DNA of 13,467 bases. Source: Candidatus Dojkabacteria bacterium CG_4_10_14_0_2_um_filter_Dojkabacteria_WS6_41_15 (GTDB lineage: Bacteria; Patescibacteriota; Dojkabacteria; GCA-002793355). This document shows positions 5,165 through 11,199 of this stretch, piece after piece. The DNA lies in NCBI GenBank assembly GCA_002793355.1, contig PFQB01000048.1, forward strand, positions 1 to 13,467, in the 5' to 3' direction. Under the pieces are notes generated by a model. That model made no database searches. It had not been told where the DNA came from and worked only from the letters and a program-made list of their open reading frames with translations. The translations under genes were made by a program, and so were the position numbers. The first letter of the stretch is position 1, and the number at the start of each line of letters is the position of its first letter.

Positions 5165-7630
5165 ATGAGTTTCAACTATCTATCTCAGCTAAATCTTTTT
5201 GGGACGCCAACAGCGTACTATACGGGGGGAAGTGCCATTTCGGCTGACCAAACTATCTTGCTGGTTATCGCGTTGCTTGGTGTAGTGGGTGTTGCACTCG
5301 TAGTTGCCGTTTTTTTGTATTATGCTCGAGTTATTAGGCATCAGGATCGAGAACAGAAAGCATTGGCCTACTCAATGTATATAGTTCGTTGTCAATATGA
5401 TAATGAAGTACCAGTAAAAGCAGCAGAGCAGATGTTTGCAAATATTTATGGATTGTACAAAAAGAAGAAATGGTTACAAAAATTAATGTCTTCAGATGAA
5501 GGAATTAGTTTCGAAATAATCGCGTATCCAGAACACATTGGGTTTTATGTCTATACTCCAAAGCGTTTTGGTCAGCTTATTGAAAAGTTGGTCCTAGGAA
5601 CTTATCAAAACGCAGAAGTGATTGAAGTAACAGAGCCAAACTTTTTTAAAGAAGGAAGTTCTGTAGTGGCAGCTACCTTCGAACTTGCCGAAGTGAATTA
5701 TCAACCGCTCAAAACCTATGCTGATTACGACGAGAAGTCCGACCCAATGACCTCTATTGCTGGAGCGTTCGCAAATATGGTCGATGGCGAAGGTGGTGCG
5801 CTGCAATTACTGATTGTTCCTGCCGACATGAAATGGTCAAAGAGCGGTCAGAAATATGTGCAGAAAATCAACGAAAATAATATGGCAACTCCAGATAAGG
5901 AGGGGAAGAGTAAACCAAAAACGTTTGTTGCACAAGAAAAGTTGACCGCAATAACAAAGAAAAGCTCGAAAGTCGGGTTTAATACATATCTTCGTATGGT
6001 AATGTCGGGACCGTCGGAAGATTATGCAATGTCGCGGTTAAATACGCTCGCTAGTGGTTTTGCACAACTCACTAATCCTGGCATGAACGCGCTAAAATTT
6101 AAGAGGGTAGAGGGCGGAAAGCTACGAGATTTTATGAACGATTTTGTGTACAGAAGGGTTTCTGATAAGAGCGGTATGGTATTAAATTCGGAAGAGTTAG
6201 CGACCTTGTATCATTTTCCAAACAAAAATGTAAAGACACCCAATATCGAATGGTTGTTTGCAAAGAAAGCACCACCACCACCAAATTTGCCGAATAAAGG
6301 AACGTGGATTGGCGCATCAGTTTATCAGGGAATTCGTCGTGAAGTGTTTGTTAGCGACGACGACCGTCGTCGCCACATGTATATTGTTGGTCAGACAGGT
6401 ACGGGTAAATCGTATTCCTTAACTGACCTGGCCATGCAAGACATTTATGCAGGCAAGGGAGTTGCCTTTCTTGATCCGCACGGTTCGGCCATCGCAGAAA
6501 TTATGCGCCGAATTCCACCAGAGCGGGCAGAAGATGTTATCTATTTTAATGCTGCTGATACGGACAGACCGATTGGCATGAATTACCTTGAGCATAAGAA
6601 TATTTTCGAGCGCCACGAGATTGTGAACGGGTTCCTTGGTCTTATGCACAAAATGTTTGATCCGCATGATCAGGGAATAGTGGGTCCACGTTTTGAACGT
6701 GCAGTTCGTAACGCAATGTTGGCCGTGATGGTTGAGCCGAACAGCACCTTTATCGAAGTCCTTCGCGCAATTACTGATGAGAAATTTGCCTTGTCGTTTA
6801 TGGACAAAGTTGATGATGACGAGGTTCGCAACTATTGGCTGGTAGAAATGGCGAATACAGAGCCGCGAGAAAAATCAGAAATTCTTGGGTGGTTGACCTC
6901 AAAATTCGACCGTTTTACCACCAATCTTCTGATTCGACATATTATTGGACAAAGTACCTCCTCGTTTAGTTTCCGTGAGGTTATGGATAGCCACAAGATA
7001 CTACTGATTAACCTTTCGAAAGGATTGATTGGAGAGCAAAACGCGCAATTCCTTGGTTTGTTAATTATTCCGAGAATCCTTCGCGCAGCGTTAAGCCGAG
7101 AGGATATGCCCGAAGACGAAAGAAAGGACTTTAATCTTTATGTGGATGAATTCCAGAATTTTGCTACTGAAGATTTTGCACAAATTCTATCTGAAGCACG
7201 TAAATATCATCTTAATTTGACTGTCGCAAACCAGTATATCAATCAGATGACTGAGCAGGTGCGAAATGCAGTATTCGGTAACGTTGGATCTTTAATGTCG
7301 TTCCGTGTTGGTGCTACTGATGCAGAATATTTGGCCAAAGAGTTTGCTCCGATTTTCCAGCAGCAGGATTTGATTCGCCTTGAAAATGCAAATGCCTATG
7401 TGAAAACGCTGGTAAATGGAGTGTCTACCTCGCCTTTCTCGGTAAGCACATTTTATAATATGGAACAACGATATCCCCGCCAAGACAAAACGAGTGAACT
7501 TATTAAACAACTTTCTCGTGTTCGTTATGGTCGAGACATAAATTATGTGCGTGAAGAAATTCGTATGAGGACGGCTAGGCCAGGTATTGAGCCAGCGCAG
7601 CCGAAGAGTGGGTTTGGGGGGTTCTTTTAA
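5165..7630 (+). CDS. VirD4/TraG-type membrane ATPase (T4SS coupling-protein-like)
   Basis: This 821-residue protein is anchored by one N-terminal membrane helix (~28-53, ILLVIALLGVVGVALVVAVF). Residues ~55-375 form a large domain I cannot assign firmly. The C-terminal half is a HerA/FtsK/VirD4-class motor: Walker A GQTGTGKS at 409-416, FLDPHG at 435-440, Walker B LYVDEFQNF at 658-666, and the Gln motif TVANQYINQM at 686-695. DEFQNF followed by SEARKYHLNLTVANQ is typical of the TraD/TraG (VirD4) group, ring ATPases that pass DNA or protein substrates to a type IV secretion channel at the inner membrane. No relaxase, VirB4 or pilin gene lies in this window, so conjugation is not implied. A protein-export or DNA-uptake role is equally possible. 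The frame is intact, and the start is fixed by the -10 box and the lack of other upstream ATGs in frame. Confidence 0.87.
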   Translation: MSFNYLSQLNLFGTPTAYYTGGSAISADQTILLVIALLGVVGVALVVAVFLYYARVIRHQDREQKALAYSMYIVRCQYDNEVPVKAAEQMFANIYGLYKKKKWLQKLMSSDEGISFEIIAYPEHIGFYVYTPKRFGQLIEKLVLGTYQNAEVIEVTEPNFFKEGSSVVAATFELAEVNYQPLKTYADYDEKSDPMTSIAGAFANMVDGEGGALQLLIVPADMKWSKSGQKYVQKINENNMATPDKEGKSKPKTFVAQEKLTAITKKSSKVGFNTYLRMVMSGPSEDYAMSRLNTLASGFAQLTNPGMNALKFKRVEGGKLRDFMNDFVYRRVSDKSGMVLNSEELATLYHFPNKNVKTPNIEWLFAKKAPPPPNLPNKGTWIGASVYQGIRREVFVSDDDRRRHMYIVGQTGTGKSYSLTDLAMQDIYAGKGVAFLDPHGSAIAEIMRRIPPERAEDVIYFNAADTDRPIGMNYLEHKNIFERHEIVNGFLGLMHKMFDPHDQGIVGPRFERAVRNAMLAVMVEPNSTFIEVLRAITDEKFALSFMDKVDDDEVRNYWLVEMANTEPREKSEILGWLTSKFDRFTTNLLIRHIIGQSTSSFSFREVMDSHKILLINLSKGLIGEQNAQFLGLLIIPRILRAALSREDMPEDERKDFNLYVDEFQNFATEDFAQILSEARKYHLNLTVANQYINQMTEQVRNAVFGNVGSLMSFRVGATDAEYLAKEFAPIFQQQDLIRLENANAYVKTLVNGVSTSPFSVSTFYNMEQRYPRQDKTSELIKQLSRVRYGRDINYVREEIRMRTARPGIEPAQPKSGFGGFF

Positions 7631-7704
7631 TTTGCAGTACTCTCTTTCGTTGTGGTGAAGCTTTGCTTCACCACTGACAATCAAGAACCGTGTTGCAAAT
7701 TAAA
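7626..7704 (+). repeat. Nested inverted repeats after the ATPase gene
   Basis: The inner element is a perfect 10-bp stem (7652-7661 GTGGTGAAGC with 7665-7674 GCTTCACCAC) closed by a TTT loop. It sits inside a second perfect 11-bp inverted repeat, TTTAATTTGCA (7626-7636) and TGCAAATTAAA (7694-7704). The outer left arm contains the TAA stop of the ATPase gene. No T run follows the inner stem, so it is not a classical terminator; it could protect the mRNA 3' end, act as a processing site, or be a small inserted repeat. Confidence 0.7.
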
Positions 7705-7758
7705 GTTTAGGATATTGAAAACAATCTTGTTTGCTACGAAAAAGGCATAGCCCTTTCT

Positions 7759-7787
7759 CGGTACGTTCACGAACCGTTCTGTTATTT
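7759..7787 (+). terminator. Candidate terminator upstream of the beta-helix/FG-GAP gene
   Basis: CGGTACGTTCACGAACCG (7759-7776) folds with four outer pairs, an A-A mismatch and two inner pairs around a TTCA loop, and TTCTGTTATTT follows. The stem is modest. An AAAGGC/GCCCTTT pairing just upstream (7741-7756) could form as well. Confidence 0.35.
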
Positions 7788-7813
7788 AAAGTTAACTATA
7801 GTATGTCGAAATG

Positions 7814-7822
7814 TGATATTCT
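7814..7822 (+). promoter_or_regulatory. Tentative extended -10 for the beta-helix/FG-GAP gene
   Basis: TGA (7814-7816) precedes TATTCT (7817-7822), giving a leader of about 27 nt. TTAACT (7792-7797) is the nearest -35-like element, at a rather long 19-nt spacing. TATAGT at 7797-7802 is an alternative -10 without a matching -35. Confidence 0.3.
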
Positions 7823-7840
7823 CATACATAAGTCTTTGAT

Positions 7841-7846
7841 AAAGGA
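7841..7846 (+). promoter_or_regulatory. Shine-Dalgarno AAAGGA for the gene at 7856
   Basis: AAAGGA lies nine nucleotides before ATG 7856. It is the clearest ribosome binding site in the window and contrasts with the predicted leaderless starts of the other genes. It supports 7856 as the start. Confidence 0.6.
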
Positions 7847-7855
7847 ATGGTGTAA

Positions 7856-10800
7856 ATGGAAAGCGTACGCATAAGAAAACAGATCATCCCTTTGTTGTTG
7901 TTGTCACTACTCATTTTTTTTGGCTCAATTTCTTCGGCCTATGCGGCAACGTACTATGTGGCAGGAGACACGGGCAGCGATTCATACACGTCGACACAAG
8001 CACAGGATACGGCAACACCTTGGCTAACCATACAAAAAGCGGCAGATACGATGGTTGCAGGGGATACGGTCAATGTAAAAGGCGGACTGGTCTATGCAGC
8101 AAACAACAATTGTGAATCGGCACGTGCGGTAATTTGTTTGACAAGGTCTGGGGAGGTAAATAATGATATTCAGTATCAACCATGGAGCGGAACTGGAAGC
8201 CCAGTAATTGACGGAGCAGGTTCCACCAAAGGGTTCTCTTTTACCTCTAATTCATCTTGTATTAGTCATATTAGTATCAACGGATTCGTAATAAAGAATT
8301 CAACTTATGCGATTGAACTTGGTGGAGCTGGGAACATTGTTTCTAATAATATTGTGTACGACCAGGAGAGGGGAGACTCCTCATTTACCCTTGGAATATA
8401 TTCACATACTTATTATTGTGCACCCGATATAAGTATATACAATAACACCATTTATAATAAATATCTCGGTGTACACATTGATGGCGGAGATGCCATAATA
8501 AAGAACAATATATTGTATGGTAATGTAGACGGTATTGGAGTGAATTCAAGCAACATAAATAATGTTACCATTGATTATAACGATGCCTTTAATTCAGTTT
8601 CTGCAAATTATTCTACAGCCCTTCTCCCAAGGGGCGGGCACGACCTAGAGCTTGATCCACAATTTGAAAATATCTCGACGTTTGATTTTCATTTAAAATC
8701 AACGTCTCCACTTGTTGATGCTGGAACGGCAATACCTATTGCTTCTTCTGATAACGAAGGCAACACCAGACCGCGAGGGAATGCTTATGATATTGGGGCG
8801 TATGAATCCTCCTTCAGTCAATCACCACCACCTAATGCTAGTGCCCACCTGCCTTCTTATGTGGGCACTTTGACGTTACTTTCAACATATACAGGGGAAA
8901 GTGCAGGTGACCAATTTTCAATTTCAGGATCGATGCAAATTGGAGATGTTGACGAGGATGGCTATGAAGATATATTAATAGGAGGGCGCTATCACAGTTA
9001 TGGTGGAGTCTATATCTTTAAAGGAAAGACCAACCTTAATGACATGAACGCTGGTAGTGCAGACATTATATTAAGGGATACGACGACAACCACCGCGTTG
9101 GGTGGATATAATTTACTTGGAGATATCAATGGGGATAACCACCTAGATATACTTGCAGGAAACTATCGATATAGAGCCGGGTTACCAGGAGATCATACGG
9201 GAAATATTTTTTTCTTCGAAACGGGGCCTTCGTTTTCATCTCGTAATACGGCACAAAGTTCCGGCATGGTTGTTGGTCCCATAAACGTAAACGCACGATT
9301 TGGTATTTATGGAAGTATTCTGGGTGACATAAATCATGATGGATTTAACGATTATATTTTTGGAAGCGCTATAGATAATAAGGCATATTTCTTTTGGGGT
9401 GAACGTGATTTGTCGAATAAATCTGTTACACAGGCGAATGTAGTCATCACTAATGATATTGGTAATTACAGTATTACCTTTGCTAAGGGATCTGGTGATA
9501 TTAACGGAGATGGCCAAAATGATTTGGTACTCATTTGCTCATACTGCAATACCTATAGGAGAGCAATTTACATCATTTATGGCAAATCCGACATAATGAG
9601 CAAAAATTTATCACAAGCAGATGCCATAATAACAGGAGTTAGTAATACATCAATTGGCTATGGAGGAACAACAATCGCCGACTTTAACCGCGATGGATTC
9701 GCTGATATATTAACAGGTTGTAACACGGGTGCTTGCATTTTCTCTGGAGGCTCAGGGTTTTCAACAAGAACGACAGCCAGTGCTGATGAGCGAATTACCC
9801 TAGCGGATCCCGACTTTTCCTATCTATCAAATGCAACAGCTTTGTGGTCAACTAATATAAACAATGATGAATATCCAGATATCGTTATCAGTAATAGTGC
9901 TCCCAAAATATTTATTTTATTAGGAGCTCCTCAGTTTTCGGATAGAACGATTGCCTCTTCTGATCTAGTATTTTATGGAACTCAAATGTATGGCCAGTCG
10001 CTTGGAGATGGTTTTGCAGCTGGAGATGTGAACAAGGATGGGTATGCTGAACTACTCGTAAATGGTTTCACCTATAATAATGACTTCCAAGGTAGGGCAT
10101 ATCTATTAGGAGTTCCTCATGGTACTCCACAGATGCATTTCACCACTACTGGCTACGCAAGAGGTGATGGTGTTTTAGGTACGATTACAGACACAGTCGC
10201 AATTGGCGGTGTTGATGTAAGTTATGACGGTGGCATGTGGCGGGCCTGCGTGTTGGTATCAGGAAAATTCAGCTGTCCTATTTCTTCTCTTGCAGAGGGG
10301 AGCCATGCAACGAGGGTTAGAAGCTATACTTCTCTAGGAATCTACATGCCAACAGCACAATACGTCTCAACTACTTTTGTTTTGGACACAATAAAGCCAA
10401 CTATAAAAATAACGAAATTAGGATTAATTAACGATATTCCGGATCGTACCAACCTATCCTATTATTTTACTTCTCAAACACCGTATATTCAGGGGGAAGC
10501 AACTACAGGTAGTGTTGTTCATTTTAAATTTGAAGGACAAACATATTCAGCAACGGCGAATGGGGCAGGAGCTTTCGGTATTACATTAGCATCACCGAAA
10601 TTACCAAGAAACAAAGTAAAGCTCACCTATTATGCACAAGACGCGGCAGGAAACAAATCAGAAACAAGAACACTGAATTTAATAATCGGAACAGAAAATT
10701 TTCCTGCAACTGGCGCTTCCGAACAAGGGACTTCACCAACTACTGGAGATGTCGCGTTGCTACCAATAGTGCCAGCAACAACCAAATATTCAGTGGAAAG

Positions 10801-11131
10801 CATGGGTGGAATACCGCTACCCGGTGCAGAAGTAACGATTGACGGACAACTTTTTGTTGCGGATGAGCTTGGTAAGGTTTTTGTCGAGAAAATGTCAGAG
10901 CAGCCTGTGAATATCACGGTAAAAAACGGGGGCGAAACTCTTGCGGGAAAAATACTAGGAAATAAAATAGTAGTTGGAGCAATATCGACAACCCCGACAG
11001 TGCAGCAAGGGAAAGTGTCACGCGACAATCGAAACCTTATATATAAAGGAGGGCTTGTCTTAATACTTGTTGGAGGGACTGGGGCAGGTCTGTATTTCCT
11101 CAAAAAAAGGAAGTATCTAAATACGAGTTGA
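7856..11131 (+). CDS. Exported beta-helix / FG-GAP propeller protein with C-terminal membrane anchor
   Basis: This 1091-residue protein begins with a signal peptide: basic MESVRIRK, hydrophobic core, and an AYA|A cleavage site after residue 30. Residues 31-317 form a right-handed parallel beta-helix opening with TYYVAGDTGSDSYTS and closing with NAYDIGAYE, an ending common to such surface proteins. Residues ~335-750 hold seven FG-GAP/VCBS repeats with Ca2+-loop motifs of the form DxNxDGxxD (at residues 364, 423, 491, 548, 609, 667 and 724), enough for one integrin-alpha-like seven-bladed propeller; the 667 copy begins with Asn. An Ig-like segment (~752-845) follows. Then comes the shared C-terminal module: Ig-like (YYFTSQTP), linker, small beta domain, and a membrane helix (~1061-1082) with the tail KKRKYLNTS. 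The likely role is adhesion or substrate binding outside the cell. No catalytic site is recognised and there is no LPXTG motif. Confidence 0.88.
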   Translation: MESVRIRKQIIPLLLLSLLIFFGSISSAYAATYYVAGDTGSDSYTSTQAQDTATPWLTIQKAADTMVAGDTVNVKGGLVYAANNNCESARAVICLTRSGEVNNDIQYQPWSGTGSPVIDGAGSTKGFSFTSNSSCISHISINGFVIKNSTYAIELGGAGNIVSNNIVYDQERGDSSFTLGIYSHTYYCAPDISIYNNTIYNKYLGVHIDGGDAIIKNNILYGNVDGIGVNSSNINNVTIDYNDAFNSVSANYSTALLPRGGHDLELDPQFENISTFDFHLKSTSPLVDAGTAIPIASSDNEGNTRPRGNAYDIGAYESSFSQSPPPNASAHLPSYVGTLTLLSTYTGESAGDQFSISGSMQIGDVDEDGYEDILIGGRYHSYGGVYIFKGKTNLNDMNAGSADIILRDTTTTTALGGYNLLGDINGDNHLDILAGNYRYRAGLPGDHTGNIFFFETGPSFSSRNTAQSSGMVVGPINVNARFGIYGSILGDINHDGFNDYIFGSAIDNKAYFFWGERDLSNKSVTQANVVITNDIGNYSITFAKGSGDINGDGQNDLVLICSYCNTYRRAIYIIYGKSDIMSKNLSQADAIITGVSNTSIGYGGTTIADFNRDGFADILTGCNTGACIFSGGSGFSTRTTASADERITLADPDFSYLSNATALWSTNINNDEYPDIVISNSAPKIFILLGAPQFSDRTIASSDLVFYGTQMYGQSLGDGFAAGDVNKDGYAELLVNGFTYNNDFQGRAYLLGVPHGTPQMHFTTTGYARGDGVLGTITDTVAIGGVDVSYDGGMWRACVLVSGKFSCPISSLAEGSHATRVRSYTSLGIYMPTAQYVSTTFVLDTIKPTIKITKLGLINDIPDRTNLSYYFTSQTPYIQGEATTGSVVHFKFEGQTYSATANGAGAFGITLASPKLPRNKVKLTYYAQDAAGNKSETRTLNLIIGTENFPATGASEQGTSPTTGDVALLPIVPATTKYSVESMGGIPLPGAEVTIDGQLFVADELGKVFVEKMSEQPVNITVKNGGETLAGKILGNKIVVGAISTTPTVQQGKVSRDNRNLIYKGGLVLILVGGTGAGLYFLKKRKYLNTS
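8945..10066 (+). repeat. Seven FG-GAP/VCBS repeats
   Basis: The repeats are spaced 57-68 codons apart. The core motifs in order are DVDEDGYEDILIGG, DINGDNHLDILAGN, DINHDGFNDYIFGS, DINGDGQNDLVLIC, DFNRDGFADILTGC, NINNDEYPDIVISN and DVNKDGYAELLVNG. Five or six keep a full acidic Ca2+ loop. The last has Glu in place of the final Asp. Confidence 0.8.
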
Positions 11132-11135
11132 AAAA

Positions 11136-11164
11136 TTGATTGAATAAGTAATATGTGCTAATAT
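11136..11164 (+). promoter_or_regulatory. Promoter of the double beta-helix gene
   Basis: TTGATT (11136-11141), a 17-nt spacer and TAATAT (11159-11164), with TGC extending the -10, form the best two-box promoter here. It begins five nucleotides after the stop of the previous gene. The predicted start near 11171 leaves a leader of about 29 nt. The purine-rich AAGAGAAGAG at 11181-11190 is only a weak ribosome site. Confidence 0.6.
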
Positions 11165-11199
11165 TAACTAGGTAAATCGAAAGAGAAGAGATAGAAAAT

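Noticed and set aside
5165..7630. VirB4/TraC-type ATPase as the identity of the motor
   Set aside because: The Walker B region DEFQNF and the following SEARKYHLNLTVANQ pattern fit the VirD4/TraG/TraD group better than VirB4.
7292..7684. 130-residue minus-strand frame entering the ATPase gene from the intergenic hairpin
   Set aside because: Mostly antisense to the conserved ATPase C terminus, with no promoter, ribosome site or family motif.
10630..11103. 157-residue minus-strand frame over the end of the beta-helix/FG-GAP gene
   Set aside because: It lies antisense to the shared anchor module. Its composition (Pro, Ser, Phe) is what the reverse of that coding sequence would give, and it has no initiation signals.
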